From Diphasiastrum complanatum (taxonomy: Eukaryota; Streptophyta; Lycopodiopsida; Lycopodiales; Lycopodiaceae): a DNA stretch of 64,000 nucleotides. The notes under the pieces were generated by a model, which ran no database searches, was not told the origin of the DNA, and worked only from the letters and a program-made list of their open reading frames with translations. Where the stretch lies: contig CM055103.1 in assembly GCA_029204225.1 (NCBI GenBank), forward strand, positions 3,178,577 to 3,242,576. Direction: 5' to 3'. Below, in pieces: positions 53,465 to 64,000 of the stretch; the first letter of the stretch is position 1; every line of letters begins with the position of its first letter. Position numbers and translations under genes: made by a program.

Positions 53465-53483
53465 GGGGGGGGGGGGGGGGGGG
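53465..53483 (+). other. Poly(G) polypurine tract
   Basis: A run of 19 G directly between the pol stop and the LTR start TGTTGGATTTATC. It is in the position of the polypurine tract, which primes plus-strand synthesis. The 41.7 kb element has AAGAAGGAG there instead. Exact length may be a sequencing artefact. Confidence 0.75.
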
Positions 53484-54480
53484 TGTTGGATTTATCTCCT
53501 TTACTCTCCTAAATCCTATGTTAATTTGCCTCCATTCATGCTGTTGTATTTACTTGTATTGTCGCACAGTTTGCATATTTACATGTAAAATAAGATAGGT
53601 GAATAAAACGTGACTGTCTACATAAATACAAGTAAATTTCCACAGGCAAAAAAGGTGACATTGCCCTACAAATGCTAAATGTGCCCTTATAGAAAAGCGA
53701 AGGTACCTTGTAAATTAGTTTTTTAAGACATTTGTCAGAGTGTCGCATTTTTTGCATTTTCATCATTGTTAATTTCAGCGAAGGCTGACGTCGCGACCTT
53801 CTCACGCTCATCCCATGGACTATGCAATTAGATTTGACAACGATAGCAGCCACCCACGATCTCCCACAGATAGCACAACCACTTTTTGTACTTTTTTCAT
53901 CGACACACCTATAACAAATTAGGTATATATTGAATACCATATACGTATTTAGTGAGTGAAGCAATACAGTGTGTGAGTATAACATCAGAGATAACAGCAT
54001 CAGAAGCTTATCAGAGAGAGACAAAGTAGATGCTTTCGCCCATCGATGCTTTGTATTGTCAGTAAAAGGCTTATCACCTTTTACAAATTGGATTAGCTTT
54101 GTGAAGCACGCGGTTTCGTTCACTATTGTCTAGTGCTCACCTGCATTATTGACCTGTATACCTTGTTATACTTAATCTGATTACAGCTCTGTTTGTCCTA
54201 CATTCAGATTTGTGTTAATATTGCAATGCTTTCTACATTCTGTCTGACTTTCTTATTGCTTAATCTGGTAGTCTACTCTTCACGAATCATTATTAGTCTA
54301 GTTGTTCGCGACTAATATTTAGTCTTGCCTTTCGCAACTAATTCACGACTGATTATCAGTCTAGATCAGTTTAGCTCTTCGCGACAAATTATCTTTCTGA
54401 TATTTTTGATGCTTAACGTTTGGCTACGTAATCAGATTGAACGTGACTTATATCACTAATGTTCTATTCGAGTCTGACAT
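53484..54480 (+). mobile_element. Copia 3' LTR
   Basis: About 1.0 kb from TGTTGGATTTATC; related to 37424 and 43855 in its first 250 bp, then diverged (TTCGCGACTAATATT repeats at 54300-54390), and similar again at GTTTGGCTACGTAATCA and GAACGTGACTTATATCACTA. The 195-aa minus-strand frame 53536-54123 lies wholly inside the LTR and is not a gene. Confidence 0.75.
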
Positions 54481-55200
54481 GCTTAAGGAAAGAGTAAGAT
54501 AGCTTATTCTGTTGCGCACGAACATTTTCCATTCGAGTTCGTTTCTTTTTGGAGTTATCCTCGTTTCTCACACCTCTCTTTCTCGACAAAAAAGATCATA
54601 TATTAGAAAACAATCTTATTAACCAATCATGTGAGACCGTCCAAGGTCGACGGGAAACAACAATTCCCATTTTAAAAATCACCTAAAATCGGGTTAATTA
54701 GTGTTAGGAGATTCACTAATATATTCTCTAGATAAAGAAATAGCTTATAGGGTTTCTGGTTTTGTAAATTTGAGAATCCTTAAGGAGTCATGACCAATAT
54801 CTCAAATTTTTGACAAAACACCCTCTTGTGACCCATAGTATTTGGCATAATTCTAGATTTATGCCCATATAATGGTCAACTTGATCTAGTTAGATTAAAA
54901 TCTCCCTTTGGAATTGCTTGTGTCTCACCACGGGTTCTCCCTCCAAGAAGATCATCCACTTTCTGATCTGTGACATCCAAAAAATTGATTGAAATCAATT
55001 TGTCTCATAGAGATTTGCAAATTCTCTAGATCTGACAAATGACTCATATAGCATTTGAGTCCAATTAATCTGTACTATCAAAGTTCTCAAGAGTTCCTCC
55101 AATTCCAACTTCATAGTACAAATTACAACACATGTTTTTCTTTATCGTTTACTTAATCTTTATGGTCACTAAAAGGATTGTGGCTCATGTCCTATCAATA
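54481..55200. other. Non-coding stretch
   Basis: Nothing recognised. AT-rich spacer between the LTR and the tRNA-like repeats. Confidence 0.4.
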
Positions 55201-55486
55201 TTGAGTGACGAACCAACGGGGTTGGCTCAATTGGTTAGCTTGACATCCAAAGTTTCTTTGGTCTCATGTTCGAGCCTCCCCTTGGAAACCAAGAAGCATT
55301 ATTGAGTGACGTTGGTTGGCTTGGCATCCAGAGTTTCTTTCAGGTTCGAGCCTCCCCTTGGAAACCAAGAAGCATTATTGAGTGACAGTCAAGGGTGTTG
55401 GCTCAGTTGGTTATCTTGACATCCAAAGTTTCTTTGGTCTCAAGTTTGAGCCTCCCCTTGGAAATCAAGAAGCATTATTGAGTGAC
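55201..55486 (+). repeat. tRNA-like (SINE-like) tandem array, three units
   Basis: Units start at TTGAGTGAC: 55201, 55302 and 55378 (lengths 101, 76, 100). Pol III-type boxes are in tRNA spacing: unit 1 A box TGGCTCAATTGG (55223) and B box GTTCGAGCC (55268), 33 bp apart; unit 2 B box GGTTCGAGCC (55343) with a truncated A box; unit 3 A box TGGCTCAGTTGG (55399) and B box GTTTGAGCC (55444). Each unit ends CCCCTTGGAAACCAAGAAGC. It is not a functional tRNA: no acceptor stem or anticodon arm can be drawn. Confidence 0.65.
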
Positions 55487-57597
55487 AAATTGAGTAATGG
55501 GTAAGAATGAGTAGAAATTTTAATCCAATTAAGAACAAATTTGAATATGATGATTCAATCATGAAGTCTCTGATACCACTATATAGTCCCTCCCCAAGGA
55601 TACTCTAGCCAAGCAAACTGCAACAAAGCAACAAAAAGGAAATTGGATGGTAGAAAAACCAACCCAACCAAACCTAGATCAAACGGATCTAGGCCCCAAT
55701 CTATGGATCAATCTCCCACAGTGCTAGAAGAGTCACTCCAGCAACATATAGCTTTTCAATCTTCACAAAGATTTTGATGATATGAAACCATCAATGACCA
55801 TTATTCTTTTTGGATATTGAATGAATTTATTGTTCTAATGATTTGAGCATGAAGGTATTACTACCTGTAAAACTATGCACCCTTTTATGAGCCATGTCTG
55901 ATGGTATGAAAACTAACCTTTCTTTGAAGTGCAGGTACTCATGAAAGTGCCTGAAGAACAAGAACAAGAATAAGAAGCCTTCTGGACTTAAGGATTAACC
56001 TTTCTTTGAAGGTATGTGTAGGTACTCATGAAAGTGCCTGAAGGACAAGAATCAGAACAAAAAGCTTTATAAGCTTAAGACTATAAACAAAGCCTAGCTC
56101 AGAGGAGTCTATAAAGAAGGCTTGTTTCTAAGTCTATAATGAAGGCTCAATAACTGTAGCTTGTTATTTCTAGTTGCATGTCAAGTTTCTAGACGTCTTC
56201 ATCATTGCATATCGAAAGAATTAAGTTTTATGAAGAAAATTCTATGCTTATGATAAGCTTGATTTGGAAACAGGACATTTTGAAGGAACCAAGTTCATGT
56301 TCCACTTTTATGATCCTTTTTGGGGAAACCAATGTATAACTAATTTTGGTTTTGCATAATATTAAGAAATCCTTCTGGGGGGAGGGGTTCTCATCTTGAC
56401 CCCTCAGTGCTTTTGCTGCATATGAATGATTATGTGAATGATTTTTGTGATTCAGTGTTTTCGAGTTTTATTTTCAAGTCTACTTTGATTTTAAGTTGAT
56501 TCAAGACTTGTTTTATATAAAAGTAAAGTCAATAAGTTCAAGATCCAAAGGGTTGTATGACAACCCTCCCTAGAGGTTCACATCATCTAGTTTCCCTATG
56601 ACTCACTAATAGGCCCACAATAATCCGCCATCATGAGTTTAGGCCTCCAATTGCAACCGTTAATTATGACACATGAGGGCCCTAAACCCCTTACAATCAT
56701 AATTAGCTTAAGGGTCGATGTAGGCCTACTGACCTCTAACGGGATAATCAATCCGAGATCAGAAGTGGACATGACAGTCTCCCTCAAATACATGCATGAT
56801 TTGCCAAATAATTTTCTATGAGGTGTACTTTGCCACATAATTTTCTTATGAGGTGTTTTTTACAAGAACTTGTAAGAGAAAAAACACAACAAAATTCATC
56901 AAACTAAGGACTTGGAATGTGTGGTGGCCAAGAATTCCCTAAGTAATCTTTTCTTTTGCAAACAATAATCTAGATGTTAGAAATGTTAGAATTGCTTAGA
57001 GTTTGAACATAAGCATCATTTAATGATATTAAAATGCCAAGTAAATCCTTTAGCACAACTCAAACCAAGCAAAACTATGTCGTGAAGCATCATTTTACAT
57101 TCCCATATATTTGTTTCAAGAGTATTTGCCATTGGAACAAATGAGCATTGGATTAGATCTTTATCAAGGAAATAAATGTGAAAATTGTGGTGGTGCATGT
57201 CAAATATCTCTTGATGATTATACAAGTCATTGGTCATGCTCATTTTTTCTTAGAGCTAGTTGTTTTCCTCCCATTTCTAGGCATGGTTGGCTTGTCCCTT
57301 TCGAGCCTTCAACTTCCATCCATTGTTTTAAATCTAAAGTTGACTACAAATCTCTTAATTGGTTTCAATTTTAGATGGCCAATATCTTGTTGTTTACAAC
57401 ATTGGTTAATTTTTGAGATATAGGAACTAGTTGTTTGTTGGACTTTGTGTTCTTTTACACATCTCCGCCACGTAGTATATCCCCACCTCTTTCACCTATC
57501 ATCCCTCAATCACCTCCACCTACCTCTCATACATCTCTAAGAAAATTCAAGATTATAGTATGGGCCAACAAAAGAAATGCTCGTAAAGTATTAGGCT
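55487..57597. other. Non-coding stretch with an 80-bp direct repeat
   Basis: 55915-56075 has two units of TAACCTTTCTTTGAA...AGGTACTCATGAAAGTGCCTG, about 85 bp apart. 57111-57374 is an 87-aa plus frame with CENCGGAC and no family. 56596-56838 has frames on both strands with no motif. Nothing else. Confidence 0.45.
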
Positions 57598-57850
57598 TAT
57601 CTTCTACTGTGGACAAGTTGAATGAGAGTGTCCTTGAGGTAATGGTGACTCATGCACTAGAAATGGCCGAGTCATAGTTTACTCCACCCGTATAAGCAAG
57701 TTGAACCTTGAGGCAATGGTAACAGAGCACTAGAAATGGACCACTCATAGTTTGCTCCACCCATGTAAGCAAGTTGAATGAGAGTGTCCTTGAGATAATG
57801 GTGAGACGAGCACTAGAAATGGGGTACTCATAGTTTGCTCCACCCATGCC
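57598..57850 (+). repeat. 73-83-bp tandem repeat, three units
   Basis: AAGTTGAA starts at 57615, 57698 and 57771. Each unit has GCACTAGAAATGG, CTCATAGTTTGCTCCACCC and TAAGCAAGTTGAATGAGAG. The middle unit lacks TGAGAGTGT. The ORF running in from 57435 ends in the first unit. Confidence 0.8.
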
Positions 57851-58039
57851 AACTTTGTAGTATTGTACATAAAATAAGCTAGTGATAATATAAGCCATTG
57901 GTTGAAAGTAATAAAAAAAAATCTAAATTAAGGCGCCTGCCATAAGGTCATGTGAAATTACACGGGAGGCGCTTGTGAAAAGAAATTGCAATGTTTTATA
58001 AACACAAATGGAGTACGTATCAAGTCCAAGTCTGAGTCA
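57851..58039. other. Spacer
   Basis: AT-rich, nothing recognised. Confidence 0.35.
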
Positions 58040-58450
58040 TTACGTTCATTTCATTCTGAAAGGTGAGTCCGTCTGTCAAAAATAGACGCTGCCAGTGCCG
58101 TGCCTCTTCGAGTCTCTGCGTCCGGGCCTGGGGGCCCAGGTTCGGCGTCAGCCACATGCGCAAGTTTCCATTGGTTTGTCCCGGCGTCCGTCTCCGTGTG
58201 CATGCTGACGACCTTGCTTCTGCCATCAAGTTTGTGACCACTAGAATTCGTCGCGTATTTGCCTTGGGTTGGCCGAGCCACTGGCCGAAGCCACCTGCCA
58301 GCGACTGGCCGCCGAGAGAGACGTTCACGAAAAAGAGAAAAAAGGTAGCATCACATTGGCCTCTCAGGCTTGTCCTATTTTCGGCCACTTTGGTTGGGTT
58401 GTCTTTCTTCTAAGACTAGGAGGGTGCACCCAAGGGAGGGCGCCCTATTC
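58040..58450. other. GC-rich island of unknown origin
   Basis: Sharply richer in G+C than its flanks (for example CGGGCCTGGGGGCCCAGG, CGGCGTCCGTCTCCG, GCCTGCCAGCGACTGG). Open frames exist on both strands (58063-58413 plus, 58020-58388 minus) because stops are rare in GC-rich DNA. No homology recognised. Possibly a captured gene piece or a separate transposon. Confidence 0.4.
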
Positions 58451-59403
58451 AAAACAATGCTTTGATGGAGAAACCTCCCTCAAGTTTTTCTTTAAAATCC
58501 AGCATCTTTCAATGTGCATGATTTGCACTTCGAGGACGGACTTGGTACATCACCTTTATCTATCATTACACATTATTATCGTCAACCAGTTTCTATCTAT
58601 CACTTTACAACGCATTCAAGCACTTGCAATACTTCGACGTGCCGTAATTGCAAGAATGGTTGCTTCATAGTCTACTGCACTACCTAAACTTGCAACTATT
58701 TTAGCTAGTGACTCACATTAAGCAGTAGGCTTTCGGTAACTACTTTTGTTATAGTTGATGTACGGTATTTCAATTCGCCTTATGGCCTTTACACTTTCTA
58801 CATGCATTCTTTTGTACTCCGATAGGTTTCCATCTTTTATTAATGAAAAAATAAAGATTCTTTTTTAGTGAATGTCTACGTTTGAAAAATAATTTGGAAA
58901 TCAACCTAGATGGCTCCAACAATTGTTTTCATGGTACATGTGTTATAACGTTAGAAAGTACCCATGTATCAATAGGTCTACAAATGTAATTTATATAAAA
59001 ATTGTGCAAAAGCTCGAGCACCTCCAACGTAGAGCTTTCTCATTTCAAAATTCTACGTGGTTTCTTGAAGTATTATAATGATCTACATGCATCATGTATA
59101 TTTGAAAGCCAACAATTTAGAATCCTACATATATTTCACTAAACACAAAATCTTTTACAAAATCAAAATTTTATCGATTTCTATGAAGTTAACATCCTGC
59201 ATTATATCTCTGATGTCGATTTTCAAGAAAATTTGCCACTATGCCAGTTTGCCAGTTTTCTGAAGCACTTGATGGCGGCTTTCTTAGAGGTGGTGGATGA
59301 AAGTGGGTGCTCCTTGCACAATGAGTCAATTAGGCTCAAGGATAATCAATGAAAAAGTTAATTCCATTGCTTTGGGCTCAACTGCATTTTGCACTCTTGG
59401 TCA
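58451..59403. other. Non-coding stretch
   Basis: AT-rich, nothing supported. The 58269-58670 frame is an extension of the GC island. Confidence 0.4.
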
Positions 59404-59780
59404 TGGTTATAAATTAGGTATATGATACTAGGATTCAAGGCAAATCTGTTATTGGGATCAAGACAAATATGGCATATAATGGGCATGAGCATAGGTATAT
59501 GCCGTTGGGATCAAAGCAAATATGATATATGATATTGGGATCAAGGCAAATATGGCATATAATGGGCCTCAGCCATAGAAGTGGCGAGGGCAACTATAGG
59601 CCATATTCACCCTTGCTCATAACACAGACTAGGGCTCATAAGTAGTGAGGGTGGCTATAGGCTATATTCACCCTTGTTCATAACACATGTTAGGGCTCAA
59701 GAGTGATGATGACGGCTATACGCTATATTCACCCTTGCTCATAACACATACTAGACATAATCGGCAAATGGTGGAGCAAT
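59404..59780 (+). repeat. Two short tandem repeats (about 60 bp and 61 bp)
   Basis: Left part: GGGATCAAGGCAAATATGGC phrases at about 59454, 59509 and 59545. Right part: CTATAGGCTATATTCACCC starts at 59594, 59655 and 59716, an exact 61-bp period, each with CTCATAACACA and TAGGGCTCA. Confidence 0.85.
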
Positions 59781-59894
59781 ATGCCATATTTTTTTATTTA
59801 TGACAAAATTGAAACTCATGGGAGAAAAATATTGTTTTGCCACTTATGTTTAGGGAAAACAACACTATTTTTTAATGCCTATACTTGGCCTTAC

Positions 59895-59896
<2 letters not shown>

Positions 59897-59950
<54 letters not shown>
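59897..59950. repeat. (TA)n microsatellite
   Basis: About 26 uninterrupted TA units, the longest simple repeat in the window. Confidence 0.95.
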
Positions 59951-59953
<3 letters not shown>

Positions 59954-60165
59954 TAAAAATATTTTAGAGAGAGACTGTGTTTGCCGTAAAAAATGTCACG
60001 TGATGCTGCCAAAAATGTCACGCTCTACCCTCAAAAAATGTCATGCCTTTGCAAAGGAAAAAGCTAAAACAGGTTTTAGAAAACACAGCCTCCAAAAATA
60101 TATAAACACTTTTTGTGGGCAAGCGCCCATAGCCAGTCATCGATGGGCACAACCAACTAGTATGT

Positions 60166-60206
60166 ATGTGTGTGTGTGTGTGTGTGTTTGCGCGCGCGCG
60201 CGCACG
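60166..60206. repeat. (TG)n(CG)n microsatellite
   Basis: GT repeats followed by CGCGCGCGCGCGC, an alternating purine-pyrimidine tract of Z-DNA-prone type. Confidence 0.9.
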
Positions 60207-60549
60207 TGTTCATGTAGGTGCAAAAATAATATAATACCTACCATTACTTGGTACATTGACTTGCATGGGTATTTGGTAAAAACAAGTAGCATTCCTTAAA
60301 AAAGACGAAGTTACGGTGTTTTCATCTGATATAGATGCACTATTAAACCTTTTAATATAGTGCTTATACTGATATAATAGGAAAACTATGTTGACATTTC
60401 TTTACTAGTATCAATATTGATGGTACTCAGCCACACTAATGATATTTGCCTCAAAATAGGGGTTATAAACTGGTAAAAACCCACCTATAGGTTTGCTAGT
60501 TTTTGCTTTTTCCTGTTCGTATAGTATCTAGGCAACATTTATATAATTG

Positions 60550-61310
60550 CTAATTATTACTGAAAAAGTAGGTTAAGAACAAAAATTTCTTTTCCAGGAA
60601 ATAAATGTCATATGAGAAAAACTCGGTACAACTTTCTAGCCTGTCAATTAAGTTTAATTTATGGATTATGACTTGGGTTATTGCTGCAATATATTGCTGG
60701 TTCAAAAGCTACTTTTCAATAAGAGAAAAAGCCTTACTGATCTTTCAAGGTCATGGTTACATAATTGATTGGATACTGGGTTTTCAAATTACTTGTCTGG
60801 ACCTGATTTTCTGACAAAGTATAATGATTTTATGGCTCGGGATAATAAAAAAATAGTCTTGGGCAGTGTTGATAGTTTTCTTACTTTTTATAAATAATGT
60901 TTTTACTTATACATGGTTATCTTCTGAATACCATTTGGATTCGTTACTTTAACCGGCTGATTTATTACTAAAAAGCAGGGTAGGAAACTACAAATTTCTT
61001 TCTAGTCAATATATACATATATACTTATTTACAAAAATGGAAAAAACTTGGTACGACTCTTAAGTTACACTAGCCATGTTCTATTAACGTTTTCTAGATT
61101 ATGACTTGGATCTTTTTGTTGCATAATACTACGCTTTCACTTACTCACTTGTCACTTTTTCAATAAGAGGGTCTGCCCTATTGATCTTTTAGGGCCATGG
61201 TTGTTAATTTACTGGTTATTGGGGTTACAAAATACGTGTCTGAACTTGTTTTTCCTAATATTGTATGATGGGTTTATGGCTCAATGTAATAAGGAAAAGA
61301 AATAAAACAT
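60550..61310 (+). repeat. Diverged direct repeat, about 430 bp period
   Basis: GATTATGACTTGG occurs at 60664 and 61097. Flanking phrases agree: AAAACTCGGTACAACTT versus AAAACTTGGTACGACTC, TTTTCAATAAGAGA versus TTTTCAATAAGAGG, GATCTTTCAAGGTCATGG versus GATCTTTTAGGGCCATGG. The 69-aa frame at 60605 lies in unit 1 and is destroyed in unit 2. Confidence 0.7.
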
Positions 61311-63540
61311 ATCTTTTTTGTTCCTTTCTTAAAACCTGGAAACATTTTTTGTGACTGTCGTTAATACTTCAAGTTGTGACATGGATTCTATATACACTTG
61401 TAGTTCCCACAATAATTCTCCTGTTTTTACTTGGTTATTGTTGTGGATGGATGCAGGTGAGCATTCTCCAACATGGTTGTATTTTGGCAGATTCAGAAGA
61501 CACCACGTTTATGACTTACTATTTCATTTGGTATTATGATGATCATTAGCAGACTATTTTGTGCAGTTTAGTTTTGTGAGGTTTAAATACACACACATGG
61601 AAATCTTCACATCTCATTCATATGTGCGAAGAGGGGGAGCGAAAGTCACAAGAGCCCCTCACTCGTGTGGAATTTGATCCATCTGTACATAAAGCCGAAC
61701 ACAAATTAATTGTACACTTAGGTAGTATGGACTTTCCCTCATTGTACAAGGCCGTATAATTGTAGATTCAAAATTTAGGTCAACTACAAATCACCATGTA
61801 GCAAAAGGTAATTGTATTAAGCTTGCATAATGAATAATGTGATGATAGGAATCTCAGGCTAGTATATAATTCAAGGGCGGGGCTCGGACCAAGGTTGTAC
61901 AAACCCTCTTCACAATGCTGAAGTTCTAGGTTTTTGTTTTACAATTACTATCTTTTTTTGAACAATAAAAATGTGCATGTGAATAACCAATGAATGGTTA
62001 CCACATACTAGGGAACGTAGGGCCTTCTTATATATACCGCATAAGCGCAAGGCTTTTTTGTTTTTATTTTTATGGTTGCATATTAAGTAATGGTCTTTTT
62101 AGTGACCTTTGCACCTAATAAAACACCTATGATATTATGGCAAGGCCAAGTCATAGATAAACGACAGTTATCATAATTGAATGTTTTTGAATCATTGAGT
62201 GTAAATGTCACTAATAAAATATTTTTCAAGAGTAAAAAAGGATGGCAAGTAAGACTGTTTTTATGGTGAAATTTTTCTAAGATCTCACTTATGCATCTTT
62301 ATGGGTCATAATGTGTGTTATAAAAATATTTTAATGAGCCTTTTATGAGCATAAAGCTCATGTGAAAAAAATTTTATGGAGTTTAGATTTCATAATGTGT
62401 GTCTACTCAAATCTTACATAAATGAATAGTTTATATTGAGTTTGAGAACGAGCATTGCCTATGCACAATACTACTTGGACCTCATGTTTTTATACAAATT
62501 TGATTTATTTCAATTTGTAGCCCTCAAAACAGAAAGTCCTCTTGGATGGAATCATAAAAATACTTAACCCTCATGGTATAAATCTTGAATATACATAGGC
62601 CTCACGGATGAAATTTTGAAAATACATAGTCATCATGGATGGAATCCTTAACAAAAGTTTGAAAATGATTTTCTTTCAATTCTTTGAAGATCTTTTTTAG
62701 CGACACACATTATGTACTATAATGGGTGTTTGTCGTCCCATGGTAAGGATATAATGGCTTGCCCTCTCATCTTGCCGCTACTATGGTATGATAAGAAATC
62801 TTGCCTTTATATCCTTACAATGGCCTTCAAACAACCATTATCTAGTCCATTATATGCCCAAAAAAGGGGCAAACATTCACTATCAATTTTTATGATGTGC
62901 AAAAAGATAACGTGAGGGCACTTTTAAAGTTCATAATCTGAAGTTCAACACTTTCAAAAAAAATTGTGTATTCAAGAACTCCGACAAAAAAACTCAACAT
63001 TTATTGAGGAACGACAATCTTTCAAGATTCAATCCTCTTTAAGAATGTGAAAGAATCTTTCAAGTAGATCCTTTACTATATATTTTTTGAATCTAACATA
63101 TTGTCTATTTGGACAGGCAATGGATGTGACATAGTCTTTGCATATTCCATTGAATGCGCATGTGTTATGTGGTAGCCAATCATTGGTTGTCCACATGCAC
63201 AGTATGACAGAATGTCCATGTGCTACATAGCAACCATTCATTGGCTATTCACATGAGAGTTTTGATGGATCGTGTAAATGGTTTGGAAGCATATGAAAGT
63301 TTTATTTATGAACATATATACTCAAGAGGTATCCTTCTGAGTGTATCTCAAGTACACTTAGGTGTGATTGAGAGAGTGAGAGAGCGAGTGAGAGAGCTCT
63401 CTTCCCTTATGTGGAATTGTAAAGGGCTTGCAAAATTTGGGCAACTAGCAAGTCTTGTCATGACATGGAACAAAATGTTTTTAGCAAGGTATAATGATTG
63501 ATAGTTTTAAACAATTCTAATAACAAAACCAAGAGGAGTG
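61311..63540. other. Non-coding stretch
   Basis: No gene supported. 62535-62650 has three loose units of CATGGATGGAATCATAAAAAT. 63155-63250 has two units of CATGTGTTATGTGGTAGCCA-type sequence. 63370-63405 is GAGAGTGAGAGA-rich. Small frames have no motif. Confidence 0.45.
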
Positions 63541-63886
63541 GATCTAAGCAATGGATCTTGAGTATCAAGCTCTTATGAAGAATGAAACATGGAGATTGGT
63601 GGAGTTACCTAAGGACAAGAAAATTATTGAATGCAATGGATCTTCAAGGTGAAGACAAACCAAGATGGATCTATCAACAAGTACAAGGCAAGGTTGGTGG
63701 CAAAAGGATATGCTCAAAATCATGGTATTGACTATGGTGAAACCTTTACACCTGTGGCAAAGATGGTAAGCATTCGGGTCATCATCTCTCTTGCTACTCT
63801 TTATGGATGGGATCTATGGCAATTGGACATTACAAATGATTTTTTGAATGGTGATCTTGAGAAGGAAGTATACATGGAGCAACTAG
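63541..63886 (+). pseudogene. Copia reverse transcriptase fragment (different lineage)
   Basis: AMDLEYQALMKNETWRLVEL at 63549, then a one-base loss near 63634 (ECN for ECKW) shifts the frame to 63631-63909: WIFKVKTNQDGSINKYKARL, KGYAQNHGIDYGETFTPVAK, WQLDITNDFLNGDLEKEVYM. It is cut after MEQ at about 63886, before the YVDD box. Sequence is closer to the KARLVAKGY lineage than to the other copia copies in the window. Confidence 0.9.
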
Positions 63887-64000
63887 GTGTCGTAAAACGG
63901 TGGTCGTGAGCGCAGCGTAGGCTCAGTTGTTCAGAGCGTAGGCGTGTAGGAACGGAAACGCAACAGTTAGCAACAGAAATATTCAAGTACAAAATTCATA
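63887..64000. other. Start of an unidentified element at the right edge
   Basis: Sequence changes abruptly to TGTCGTAAAACGGTGGTCGT and GC-richer DNA. TGTCG could be an LTR start inserted into the copia RT. Too short to classify. Confidence 0.35.

Noticed and set aside
53536-54123. 195-aa minus-strand open frame
   Set aside because: Lies completely inside the copia 3' LTR and has no known motif; treated as chance.
55201-55486. True tRNA genes
   Set aside because: A and B boxes are present, but no paired acceptor stem or anticodon arm can be drawn.
57111-57374. Zinc-binding protein (CENCGGAC)
   Set aside because: Only one CxxC-type cluster and no matching second pair of ligands.

Overview
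This 64 kb window looks like a stretch of plant nuclear heterochromatin. No bacterial gene, operon, CRISPR array or intact host gene was recognised. The evidence for a land plant is the mix of element types: Ty3/gypsy and Ty1/copia LTR retrotransposons, an En/Spm (CACTA) Tnp2-type transposase with spliceosomal introns, primer-binding sites matching plant initiator-tRNA-Met and tRNA-Asp, a tRNA-derived SINE-like repeat, and AT-rich, microsatellite-rich spacers. I cannot name the species.

Layout. 1-7163: minus-strand relics of one Ty3/gypsy family, joined head to tail from several partial copies (copy 1, C, B and A in increasing coordinate). 7164-7440: fragment of a copia LTR. 7441-13010: a degraded CACTA element with a minus-strand Transposase_24-like ORF and a divergent plus-strand Tnp2 pseudogene whose introns can still be placed, followed by a GTCGGA palindrome-rich zone. 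13062-20000: first copy of a large duplicated block (131-bp tandem repeats, CACTA-terminus-like GC palindromes, an unknown minus-strand ORF, a gypsy gag). 20160-21290: gypsy RNase H/integrase remnant. 21717-27957: gypsy pol plus a 1.7 kb non-coding block, tandemly duplicated as about 3 kb units. 28200-28330: short segment shared with 5.3 kb. 29011-36080: second copy of the duplicated block, interrupted by the 5' half of a different gypsy element carrying an initiator-tRNA-Met primer site, three zinc knuckles and apparently two tandem retropepsin domains. 36196-36948: another gypsy 5' LTR with a tRNA-Asp-type primer site. 37424-38432: solo copia LTR. 38440-41425: unknown-ORF copy and a gypsy relic whose RT core is replaced by a 1 kb repeat block. 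41426-44970: Tnp2 fragment fused to gypsy, then a deleted copia element with a duplicated primer site. 45140-54480: more copia pieces and LTRs. 54481-64000: mostly non-coding, with tandem repeats, a SINE-like array, a GC-rich island, simple repeats and a copia RT fragment at the right edge.

How it fits together. Nothing here appears to encode a complete working element. Stops, frameshifts, lost catalytic residues and internal deletions are everywhere. Several defects are shared between copies (the same amber codon in RT, the same internal deletion, the same RNase H Asp-to-Asn change), which suggests that already-defective copies were duplicated or exchanged sequence. The observations most worth checking are the double-protease gypsy, the multi-copy unknown ORF, the mosaic of shared defects, the tRNA-like repeat array and the chimeric junctions.
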